Shown one piece after another: positions 1 to 6,694 of a stretch of DNA of 64,000 bases (the first letter of the stretch is position 1; each line of letters begins with the position of its first letter). Origin of the DNA: Streptomyces sp. NBC_01476 (GTDB lineage: Bacteria > Actinomycetota > Actinomycetes > Streptomycetales > Streptomycetaceae); NCBI RefSeq assembly GCF_036227265.1, contig NZ_CP109446.1:5338001-5402000 (forward strand), read 5' to 3'. The notes beneath the pieces are model-generated. The model saw nothing but the letters and a program-made list of their open reading frames with translations. It did no database searches and was not told the origin of the DNA. The position numbers were made by a program, and so were the translations under genes.

Positions 1-645
1 GGGCCACTCCCAGTCGATGTCGACGCCGTCGAAGAGGCCGGCCGCCGAGCCGGGGCCGCCCTTGCCGTCGAGCAGCGGCAGGTTGCCCTTGATGAAGATG
101 TCCAGGCAGGAGGCGACAAGTGCGGTGCGGGAGGCGGGTGTCAGCGCCGCGTTGGAGAAGTTGGTGGACCAGCCCCAGCCGCCGATCGAGATCAGCACCT
201 TCAACTTGGGGTTCTTCGCCTTGAGTTCACGCAGCTGGTTGAAGTTGCCTGCCAGCGGCTGCTCGGCGGTGTCGGCGGTGCCGTCCACCGAGGTGGCGGC
301 GTCCACCGGGTGCTGGTAGTCGGCCCAGGCGTCACCCTCGCCCGCGACATTGGCCTCGAAGCACTTGCCGTCGGCGCCGATGTTGGCGAACGCGTAGTTG
401 AGGTGGGTGAGTTTGGCCGCGGTGCCGGAGGTCTCGACGTTCTTCACCTGGTAGTTGCGGGCGTAGATGCCCCACTGGGTGAAGTAACCGACGTTCTTGT
501 AGGCCGGGTTGGCGGGCGCGGGCGCGGAGTGCCCCCGGCCGTCGTGGGCTTGCGCGGAGCTGCCGCCGGTGAGGGCGGGAAGGACGGCGACCAGGGAGAG
601 CGTGGCGGCCGTCGCGGCCATACGGCCGAGGATTCTTCGACGCAT
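1..645 (-). CDS. Secreted GH18 chitinase, 3' truncated by window edge
   Basis: Family 18 glycosyl hydrolases cleave chitin or chitooligosaccharides outside the cell. The 215 visible residues start with a Sec-type signal peptide (MRRR, then a hydrophobic stretch ending in SAQA near residue 33). A GH18 barrel follows: strand motifs VGYFTQWGIY, LNYAFANI and VLISIGGWGW. The catalytic signature DGVDIDWEW, with the acid/base Glu, lies at the very end of the visible part. The C-terminus lies beyond base 1, so any chitin-binding or FnIII domain cannot be judged. ATG at 645 was chosen because a promoter ends just upstream; ATG at 621 is an alternative. There is no good ribosome binding site, so the mRNA may be leaderless. 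A DasR-like operator overlaps the promoter, which fits N-acetylglucosamine-controlled expression. Confidence 0.93.
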   Translation of the reverse strand, partial: MRRRILGRMAATAATLSLVAVLPALTGGSSAQAHDGRGHSAPAPANPAYKNVGYFTQWGIYARNYQVKNVETSGTAAKLTHLNYAFANIGADGKCFEANVAGEGDAWADYQHPVDAATSVDGTADTAEQPLAGNFNQLRELKAKNPKLKVLISIGGWGWSTNFSNAALTPASRTALVASCLDIFIKGNLPLLDGKGGPGSAAGLFDGVDIDWEWP

Positions 646-653
646 GGCGCGAA

Positions 654-681
654 AGTATTGGTCTGGACCAATAGCGGTCAA
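654..681 (-). promoter_or_regulatory. Promoter of the chitinase gene
   Basis: Read on the minus strand, a -35 box TTGACC (681-676) is followed after 16 bases by a -10 box AATACT (659-654). Transcription would start only a few bases before ATG 645, so the message is leaderless or nearly so. The DasR-like palindrome fills the spacer and overlaps the -10 box, the arrangement known for Streptomyces chitinase promoters. Confidence 0.65.
657..672. promoter_or_regulatory. dre-like site (DasR operator)
   Basis: ATTGGTCTGGACCAAT is a 16-base inverted repeat, perfect except at the central two bases. It closely matches the known DasR responsive element (ACTGGTCTAGACCAGT type). DasR is the GntR-family repressor of chitin and aminosugar genes, released by glucosamine-6-phosphate. 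The site lies between the -35 and -10 boxes of the chitinase gene, so binding would block RNA polymerase directly. DasR is not encoded in this window. Confidence 0.8.
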
Positions 682-837
682 GCGGAACGGGGAAACCGGG
701 GCGGAGTACGTAGGGCAATTGGTACCGCAGTGACCGGGAGTTGCGGAAGAGCACCCCGTCGCGTCGCGCGCACGGTGGGCGGGACGGGTGCGGTTCCGGA
801 CACGTCCGGCCGGGGTTCCCGCGCCTGCGGCAGACCG

Positions 838-843
838 TAAACT
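838..843 (+). promoter_or_regulatory. -10 box for a leaderless transcript
   Basis: TAAACT ends seven bases before the GTG at 850, and there is no Shine-Dalgarno sequence between them. This spacing is typical of leaderless actinobacterial mRNAs that begin at the start codon. No clear -35 box is visible. A nearby inverted repeat at 796-809 (CCGGAC-AC-GTCCGG) could be an operator. Confidence 0.5.
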
Positions 844-849
844 CCCCTG

Positions 850-1782
850 GTGGACATACCGCCGCCGCCTCCGCCCCCGCCGTCCCCCGACGGCACGCCG
901 CCCTACGGCGCCAAGCCGGACGGCCCGCCCCCGCCGCCTCCGCCGCCCCCGTCCTACGAGACGAACGGGCCGTACGGGGGTCTGCCGCAGTACGGACAGC
1001 CGCAGGGCCCGTACGGACAGCAGGTGCCGCCGCAGCAGCCGTACGGCCAGACCGCCCCCGGCGGGCCGCCGCCGTACCCCGGCGGGCCGTACGGTGCTCC
1101 CGCCGGGTACGGCTATCCGCCGCAGCCCCAGGGCTGGTACGCCCCGCGGCCGACCAACGGGCTGGCCATCGCCTCGCTGGTGACGGCGCTGCTCTGCATC
1201 CCGCTGGTCGGCCTGATCCTCGGCATCTTCGGCCTGCGGCAGGTCAACCGCCGTGGTGACCGGGGCAAGGGGCTGGCCATCTCGGGCATCGTGATCGGCA
1301 GCGTCGGCACCCTGGTGACCGCGCTGGTGGTCGTGCTCGGCGTGATCGGCGCCCTGGACGAGGGCAATACCCATGTCGCGGACATCAACGCCGGGCAGTG
1401 CTTCAACACCGTGCACAGCTCGCTCTCCGACTACGGCGACGAGGGCACCCGCTCCACCACGGTCGATGTGGTGCCGTGCGACCAGAAGCACGACGCGGAG
1501 GCGTACCGGGTCTTCCCGCTCGACCCGGGCGACGACGGCGGCTACCCGGGGGTGGACGCCATCTCCCGCACCGCTTCCGACAGTTGTGCGCGTTACGCCG
1601 ACGACTACCTCGGTGACGCCACCTTGCCGGCCGGGATGGACATCTACTACTACATGCCGCCCGAGGACGGGTGGCGGCGGGGCGACCGCGATGTGACCTG
1701 CTTCTTCGGCAGCCGGTCGGGCAAGGTCACCGGCACGGTGAAGGACGCGGCGAACGGCGACGGCTCCGGCATCGGGGTCTGA
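850..1782 (+). CDS. Proline-rich DUF4190 membrane protein with septum-formation-like C-terminus
   Basis: A 310-residue membrane protein of unproven function. Residues 1-100 are rich in Pro, Gly, Tyr and Gln, with polyproline runs and repeated PYG motifs, and are probably cytoplasmic and disordered. Two hydrophobic segments (about 103-125 and 140-165) separated by a short polar loop form a DUF4190-type domain. The remaining part (AGQCFNTV, then VPCDQKHDAEAYRVF) resembles the extracytoplasmic septum-formation family domain, with conserved Cys residues and an H-D-A motif. Start GTG 850 follows a -10 box at leaderless spacing. It is a single-gene unit closed by the perfect hairpin at 1807-1843. 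The domain assignment is from recognition of the pattern only. Confidence 0.8.
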   Translation: MDIPPPPPPPPSPDGTPPYGAKPDGPPPPPPPPPSYETNGPYGGLPQYGQPQGPYGQQVPPQQPYGQTAPGGPPPYPGGPYGAPAGYGYPPQPQGWYAPRPTNGLAIASLVTALLCIPLVGLILGIFGLRQVNRRGDRGKGLAISGIVIGSVGTLVTALVVVLGVIGALDEGNTHVADINAGQCFNTVHSSLSDYGDEGTRSTTVDVVPCDQKHDAEAYRVFPLDPGDDGGYPGVDAISRTASDSCARYADDYLGDATLPAGMDIYYYMPPEDGWRRGDRDVTCFFGSRSGKVTGTVKDAANGDGSGIGV

Positions 1783-1806
1783 GCGGACGGACGGTCCGCG
1801 AGGCGC

Positions 1807-1843
1807 GGAGGCGGCCGTACCCGGATCGGGTACGGCCGCCTCC
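1807..1843 (+). terminator. Hairpin terminator after DUF4190 gene
   Basis: A perfect 17-base-pair inverted repeat with a GAT loop begins 24 bases after the stop codon at 1782. It has no T tract, as is usual for Streptomyces terminators. It separates the DUF4190 gene from the GntR gene. Confidence 0.8.
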
Positions 1844-1934
1844 CGCCGCTCAGCGTGATGTTCAGGGGGTAGCTTGCGGACGAGTACCGACGGTTGCCAA
1901 GCTGTCGCGCACAGTCAACCCCTGGGAGGGGCAC

Positions 1935-2687
1935 GTGGCCTTCGGTGAGCAGCCCGCCTACCTTCGTGTTGCGGAGGACCTGCGGCGGAAGATCCTCGAC
2001 GGAACGCTGCCGCCGCACGCCCGGCTGCCGTCACAGGCCCGCATCCGCACCGAGTACGGCGTCTCCGACACGGTGGCGCTGGAAGCACGCAAGGTGCTGA
2101 TGGCCGAGGGGTTCGTGGAGGGGCGTTCCGGCTCCGGCACGTATGTCCGCGAGCGGCCCCGGCAGCGCCGGATCGTCCGCAGCGGCTACCGGCCGTCCGG
2201 CGTCCCCACCGTCTTCCGGCAGGAGCAGGCCGACGAGGCCAGCGAGGGCACCTGGGAGTCGCGCAGCGTGCAGGACGTCGCCTCGGTGGAGGTGGCGGAG
2301 CGGCTGGGCATCGCGCCAGGCGACCGGGTGATGCGCACGCAGTACCTGCTGCGGGCCGCCGGTGAGCCGGCCATGCTCTCCACCTCGTGGGAGCCGCTGG
2401 CGCTCACCGCCCGTACGCCGGTGCTGCTGCCCGAGGAGGGGCCTGTCGGCGGACAGGGGGTGGTGCCGCGGATGGCGGCGATCGACATCCTGGTGGACCA
2501 CATGGCCGAGGAGGTCGCCGCGCGCCCGGGGCTCGCCGAGGAGACGGCGGCGCTCGGGGGCGTGCCGGGGCACATCGTCATCGAGATCCGGCGCACGTAT
2601 TACGCCTCCGGGCGCCCGGTGGAGACGGCGGACGTGGTGATCCCGGCGGAGCGGTACCGGGCGGTGTACCACTTGCCGGTGCGCTGA
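1935..2687 (+). CDS. GntR/HutC-family transcriptional regulator
   Basis: A 250-residue one-component regulator. Residues 8-75 form a GntR winged helix-turn-helix (AYLRVAEDLRRKILDG, LPSQARIRTEYGVS, then a wing ending GSGTYV). Residues about 95-245 form a UTRA ligand-binding domain (GDRVMRTQYLLRAAGEPAMLSTSWEPL; RTYYASGRPVETADVVIPAERY). GTG 1935 was chosen because GGGAGGGG lies 5-12 bases upstream and the protein then begins just before the HTH, as in the family. HutC-type regulators sense small acids, sugars or amino-sugar phosphates; the ligand here is not evident. The hairpin before it and the lack of a co-oriented partner close by suggest it is transcribed alone. Another GntR protein, DasR, is the likely controller of the nearby chitinase, but this gene's sequence does not identify it as DasR. 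Confidence 0.88.
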   Translation: MAFGEQPAYLRVAEDLRRKILDGTLPPHARLPSQARIRTEYGVSDTVALEARKVLMAEGFVEGRSGSGTYVRERPRQRRIVRSGYRPSGVPTVFRQEQADEASEGTWESRSVQDVASVEVAERLGIAPGDRVMRTQYLLRAAGEPAMLSTSWEPLALTARTPVLLPEEGPVGGQGVVPRMAAIDILVDHMAEEVAARPGLAEETAALGGVPGHIVIEIRRTYYASGRPVETADVVIPAERYRAVYHLPVR

Positions 2688-2707
2688 CGCCGGTCTTGTG
2701 CGGTACC

Positions 2708-2765
2708 GGTCTGTTCGGTGGTGGTCTGTTCGGTGGTGGTCTGTGCGCCTGGTCTGTTCGGTGGT
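2708..2765. repeat. Short tandem repeat, 15-base unit
   Basis: GGTCTGTTCGGTGGT occurs at 2708-2722, 2723-2737 and 2751-2765, with a partial copy between the second and third. It lies in the 214-base space between the GntR gene and the next small ORF. No function is evident. Confidence 0.8.
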
Positions 2766-2901
2766 GGCGACTTGCCCCGGTGTGGGGTGAGCCGCCACAT
2801 CTGACGCATCGTCATATATTCAGTCGAACAGCTGGCCGGATCAGTACCTCTTCGTGGTAATCCGTACCCGGGCGGTGAAGCTCGGGCGTAGGGTCGGGCA
2901 T

Positions 2902-2994
2902 ATGCGCATCGCCGTTTCCCCTGACCCGGAAACCCCGCTGTGCGCCGATGCGTACATGACGCACCTGAGCGTGCTGGAGGGGGCTACGTCGTGA
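2902..2994 (+). CDS. Possible 30-residue leader ORF
   Basis: An ATG at 2902 stands seven bases after a TAGGGT -10-like box (2889-2894), as in a leaderless transcript. It opens a 30-codon frame whose TGA overlaps the ATG of the following SPOR-like gene (TGATG). The arrangement would allow translational coupling. The peptide (starts MRIAVSPDPETPLC) matches nothing I recognise. It could be chance, because short open frames are common in GC-rich DNA. Confidence 0.35.
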   Translation: MRIAVSPDPETPLCADAYMTHLSVLEGATS

Positions 2995-3173
2995 TGGCCG
3001 AGTTGATGTGGGTACTGATACGGCACGACGGTGGCGCCAATCGGTACCGGGTGGGGCGGTACGCGACGCGGGCGGAGGCGGAGCGGGTCGCCGACGCGCT
3101 CGGCAGCCGGGCCGGCGCGGGGCGGGTCTACCTGATCGAGCGGATCGCCGGCCAGCGGGCGGCGCCGGCGTGA
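2994..3173 (+). CDS. Small SPOR-like domain protein
   Basis: A 59-residue protein (MAELMWVLIRHD..., YRVGRYATRAEAERVADAL). The layout, a beta strand with a hydrophobic core and then R-x-A-E-A-x-x-V-A-D-x-L, resembles a single SPOR-type or other alpha/beta mini-domain; actinomycetes have similar short proteins. GGAGGGG at 2976-2982 precedes both GTG 2991 and ATG 2994; ATG was preferred. The end overlaps the next gene (GTGA), so the two are probably translated together. The function is unknown. Confidence 0.7.
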   Translation: MAELMWVLIRHDGGANRYRVGRYATRAEAERVADALGSRAGAGRVYLIERIAGQRAAPA

Positions 3174-3553
3174 GGCTGGTGGTGGGCGGCGCACTGCTGC
3201 ACGAGGGGCGGCTGCTGGCCGCACGCCGGACGGCTCCGGCGGAGCTGGCCGGGCGGTGGGAGCTGCCCGGCGGGAAGGTCGAGGAGGGGGAGAGCGAGCG
3301 GGGCGCCCTCGTACGGGAGCTGCGCGAGGAGCTGGGGGTCTCCGTGCTGCCCCTGGAGCGGGTGCCGGGGGAGTGGGGGCTGCCCGCCGGGCGGGTGCTG
3401 CGGGTCTGGACCGCGGCGATCGTCGCCGGGGGTACGCCCCGCGCACTGCAGGACCACGACCTGCTCCGCTGGGTTTCCGCGGCGGAGTCGGCGGAGCTCG
3501 ACTGGCTCGAAGCGGACCGCGACGCCGTCGCCTGGGTCCGCGACCGCCTCTGA
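3170..3553 (+). CDS. Nudix hydrolase, MutT-like
   Basis: A 127-residue single-domain Nudix protein, likely to hydrolyse a nucleoside diphosphate derivative such as an oxidised dNTP. The complete Nudix box runs from about residue 36 (GKVEEGE, seven residues, then RELREELGV), including the metal-binding Glu residues. The short length and GRWELPGGKVEEGE fit the MutT subgroup. GTG 3170 overlaps the upstream TGA, so it is translationally coupled to the SPOR-like gene. The last codons (encoding WVRDRL) resemble the unit that is repeated downstream at 3617-3801. Confidence 0.88.
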   Translation: MRLVVGGALLHEGRLLAARRTAPAELAGRWELPGGKVEEGESERGALVRELREELGVSVLPLERVPGEWGLPAGRVLRVWTAAIVAGGTPRALQDHDLLRWVSAAESAELDWLEADRDAVAWVRDRL

Positions 3554-3905
3554 CCGCGGCCCCCTGCGGGGTGCGACCGCCTCCGACCCCCACCGCCGTG
3601 GTCCGCGGGCGGGCCCTGACCGCCGCCGCTCCGGTCCGCGACCGCCTCCGCCTGGGCCCGCGGGCAGCTCTGACCGCCGCCGCTCCGGTCCGCGACCGCC
3701 TCCGACCGCCACCGCCCGGGTCCGCGGGTGGGCCTTGACCGCCGCCGCTCCGGTCCGCGACCGCCTCCGACCGCCGCCGCTCCGGTCCGCGACCGCCTCC
3801 GCCCGGGTCCGCGGGCGGCTCTGACCCCCACTGCCCGGGTCCGCGGGCTGGATCTGACCGCTGTCCCGCGGGGTGCGGGCGGGCTCTGACCGCCACCCCC
3901 GCGGA
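3554..3905. repeat. Degenerate GC-rich repeat array after the Nudix gene
   Basis: A 34-base unit beginning TGACCGCCGCCGCTCCGG recurs at 3617-3650, 3671-3704 and 3736-3769, with a shortened copy at 3770-3801. Diverged relatives (GGTCCGCGGGCGG, CCCGGGTCCGCGGG) fill the rest. The unit includes GGTCCGCGACCGCCTC, nearly the same as the 3' end of the Nudix coding sequence (3535-3551), so the array may have grown from that end. I see no gene in 3554-4049. Confidence 0.85.
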
Positions 3906-4049
3906 GCGCGATCCGCCGGGCTTCCGGCGCCGGGCGCCCCCGTGCCGTTACGGGGCCGCCCCGTGGGCGGAACAGGGGCCAACCGGGCAATATCGGGTAA
4001 GAGGGAAAAACCTCTGGTGGCGCGCGGACCCGGTGTGGGGGTGGCTCGG

Positions 4050-6476
4050 ATGGGTGCGGAAGGCGAGGGGGAGGCGCGCACCGGGGCGCTGCTGGACAAT
4101 CTGCGCGTCGCGGTGGTGATGCTCGACACCAGCGGACGCGTCCTGCTCTGGAGCCCCCTCGCGGAGGACGTCCTGGGGTGGGCCGGGGAGCACATCGTCG
4201 GGCGCCGGGTCACCGGACTGCTCGGCGGAGAGCGCGAGGCGGAGGCCGAGAGCATCCTCGGGGAACTGCTCAGGACCGGCCGGTGGGACGGGATCCTGGC
4301 GCTGCGGCACCGCGACGGGCACACCGTGCACGTCGAGACCCGGGCCAGCCTGCTGGTGGACGGCGACGGCCGCCCCTTCGTGCTCGCCTCGATCGTGGAG
4401 ACCAGCAGGCTGCGCACCCTGGAGCACGACCTCGCCGCCCTGGACTCGCTCTTCGACGCCTCCCCGCTGGGCGTGGCCATCTTCGACCGGGAACTGCGCT
4501 ACGTACGCATCAACGAGGCCCTCGCCTCGATGAACGGCATTCCGGCCGCCGACCACCTGGGCCGCACCGTGCGGGACGTGCTCGGCCCCACCTTCGCCGA
4601 GGAACTGACCGAGCTGCAGCGCAACGTCCTGGTCACCGGGCGCCCGGTGATCGACCTGGTCGCGGTCGCCCCCGGCGGCAAGGGCTTCCGGTCGCTGTCG
4701 TACCACCGGCTGGTCGACCGGTCGGGGCGGGTGCTGGGCATCAGCGCCACCGTGATGGACGTGACCGAACGGGTCAGGGACGCCACCAAGGCCGAACGCG
4801 CCCGGCACCGGCTGACCCTTCTGGACGAGCTGGGCTCACGGATCGCCGGCGAGCTGGACGTGCGCCGGGCGGTCGAAGCGCTCGCCTCGGCCGTCGTCCC
4901 CACCTTCGCCGACTACTCCGGGGTGATCCTGCACGCCGGGATCGACGAGGGCGGCGAGCTGCCCACCATGCCGTACAGCGAGAGCCGCCCGATGCGCCAG
5001 CTCGGGGTTGCCGCGGTGCACTGGGGGCCGGAGGTGAGCCGGATGCTGCGGGTCGGCAGCACCGTCACCTTCACCCCGAAGTCGGTCTTCGGCACCGTGC
5101 TCACCACCGGCGAGCCGCGGCTGATCTCGTCCGCCGAGGAGATCCTGGGCGCGACGACCTACCCCGACGACCCCCGCGCGCTCGCCGCCGTGGAGCTGGG
5201 CATCACCTCGATACTGGTGCTGCCGCTGCGCGCCCGCGGTGTGGTGCTGGGGCTGCTGGTGGTCAGCCGGGGCCGCGGCAGGGAGGCGTTCGACCACGAC
5301 GACCTGGCGCTGGCGATGGAGATCGCCGACCGGGCCGGCACCGCGCTGGACAACGCCCGCCTCTACGTACGCGAGCGCGAGGGCGCGCTGATGCTGCAGC
5401 GCAGCCTGCTGCCCCAGCTGGTGCCGGAGCCGCCCGGCGTGGCCATCGCCTTCCGTTACGTGCCGGCCGGCAGCGGCGCCGAGGTGGGCGGCGACTGGTT
5501 CGACGTGATCCCGCTGGCCGGCGGCCGGATCGCCTTCGTGGTCGGGGACGTGATGGGCCACGGCCTGGGCGCCGCCGCCACCATGGGCCGGCTGCGGACC
5601 GCGGTACGGACCCTGGCCGGCCTGGACATGCCGCCGGACGAACTGCTGCGCCGGGTCAACGACCTCGGCGACGACCTCGCCCAGAGCCAGGTCGAGGGGT
5701 GGATGGCCACCGCCGTCTACGCGGTCTACGACCCCTCCACCCGCCGCTGCGCCATCGCCCAGGCGGGCCACCTGCCGCCGGTGCTGGTCGAGCAGGGCGA
5801 CCCCGACCGCTGCGAGGCCCGGCTGCTCGACCTGCCCACCGGGGTGCCGCTGGGCGTCGGCGGCGAGCGCTTCGAGACCACCGAACTGGACGTACCCGAC
5901 GGCGCGGTTCTGGTGCTCTACACCGACGGCCTGGTGGAGGCCCGCGGCCAGGATCTCAGCACCGGCCTCGACCGGCTGCGCGACTCCCTCTGCCGGCGCC
6001 TGGACTCGCTGGAGGAGGCCTGCGACGAGGTGCTGGACAGCATGGATCCGGGCCGGGAGCCGGACGACGTGGCCCTGCTGATGGCCAGGCTCGGCGGGCT
6101 GCCGGCCGGCTCCACCGCGGCCTGGACCTTCCCCGCCGAGGCAGGTGCGGTACGACTGGCGCGCCGCCGCGTCCGTGACACTCTGGTGGAGTGGGGCCTG
6201 GCCCCGCTGTCGGATGTCACAGTGCTGCTGGTCAGCGAACTGGTCACCAATTCGCTCCGGTACGCGCACGGCCCGATCGGAGTCCGGATGGTACGGGGCA
6301 CCTCACTGCTCGTGGAGGTCTCGGACCCGCTGCCGGATCCGCCGCGCGAGCGGGTGGCGGCCGATGACGACGAGGGCGGCCGGGGTCTGCAACTGGTGGC
6401 CGGAGCGTCACGGCGGTGGGGGACGCGGCACGGGCCACTGGGCAAGACGGTCTGGTTCGAACTGGCGCTGCCGTGA
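4050..6476 (+). CDS. PAS-PAS-GAF-SpoIIE phosphatase-HATPase protein 1
   Basis: An 808-residue cytoplasmic signalling protein of the RsbU/SpoIIE type. Order: PAS (about 12-125), second PAS (about 135-245), GAF (about 265-440), PP2C/SpoIIE phosphatase (about 455-655), HATPase_c_2 (about 675-805). The phosphatase has metal-site motifs EVGGDWFDV, GDVMGHG, YTDGLVE and DDVALL. The ATPase has an N-box (ELVTNSLRYA) and a glycine box (DEGGRGLQLV). Such proteins can dephosphorylate and also kinase-regulate anti-sigma antagonists, linking a sensed signal to a sigma factor. No sigma or antagonist gene lies beside it. ATG 4050 was chosen; in-frame GTG 4041 is an alternative. Its paralogue follows directly. 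Confidence 0.9.
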   Translation: MGAEGEGEARTGALLDNLRVAVVMLDTSGRVLLWSPLAEDVLGWAGEHIVGRRVTGLLGGEREAEAESILGELLRTGRWDGILALRHRDGHTVHVETRASLLVDGDGRPFVLASIVETSRLRTLEHDLAALDSLFDASPLGVAIFDRELRYVRINEALASMNGIPAADHLGRTVRDVLGPTFAEELTELQRNVLVTGRPVIDLVAVAPGGKGFRSLSYHRLVDRSGRVLGISATVMDVTERVRDATKAERARHRLTLLDELGSRIAGELDVRRAVEALASAVVPTFADYSGVILHAGIDEGGELPTMPYSESRPMRQLGVAAVHWGPEVSRMLRVGSTVTFTPKSVFGTVLTTGEPRLISSAEEILGATTYPDDPRALAAVELGITSILVLPLRARGVVLGLLVVSRGRGREAFDHDDLALAMEIADRAGTALDNARLYVREREGALMLQRSLLPQLVPEPPGVAIAFRYVPAGSGAEVGGDWFDVIPLAGGRIAFVVGDVMGHGLGAAATMGRLRTAVRTLAGLDMPPDELLRRVNDLGDDLAQSQVEGWMATAVYAVYDPSTRRCAIAQAGHLPPVLVEQGDPDRCEARLLDLPTGVPLGVGGERFETTELDVPDGAVLVLYTDGLVEARGQDLSTGLDRLRDSLCRRLDSLEEACDEVLDSMDPGREPDDVALLMARLGGLPAGSTAAWTFPAEAGAVRLARRRVRDTLVEWGLAPLSDVTVLLVSELVTNSLRYAHGPIGVRMVRGTSLLVEVSDPLPDPPRERVAADDDEGGRGLQLVAGASRRWGTRHGPLGKTVWFELALP

Positions 6477-6694
6477 GCGGCCCGGTGCGGGCCTGCGCCA
6501 TGGTTCGGAGGGACTGTGCCGGGTATGCCGAAGAGGCGGGAGCGAAAGGGGTGGCCGTGGTGTTCCGGGGACGTCCCCCGTACCCCAGGAGCCGAGATGA
6601 TGCTGTGATCGACAAGACCGTGTGCTGGACGGTCCTCATGCTGAATACTCAGCTCCAACCGGTCCATGTGTGCTGAGCTGGAGGGGTCGGGCGA

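Noticed and set aside
310..840. Long plus-strand open frame antisense to the chitinase gene
   Set aside because: It is a frame shadow of the GH18 gene: composition is repetitive Val/Gly/Arg without domain, start site or ribosome site.
2031..4480. Long minus-strand frames rich in Arg, Pro and Gly opposite the GntR, Nudix and repeat regions
   Set aside because: They arise from GC-rich repeats and antisense frames. No recognisable motif and no start signals; the repeat itself is annotated instead.
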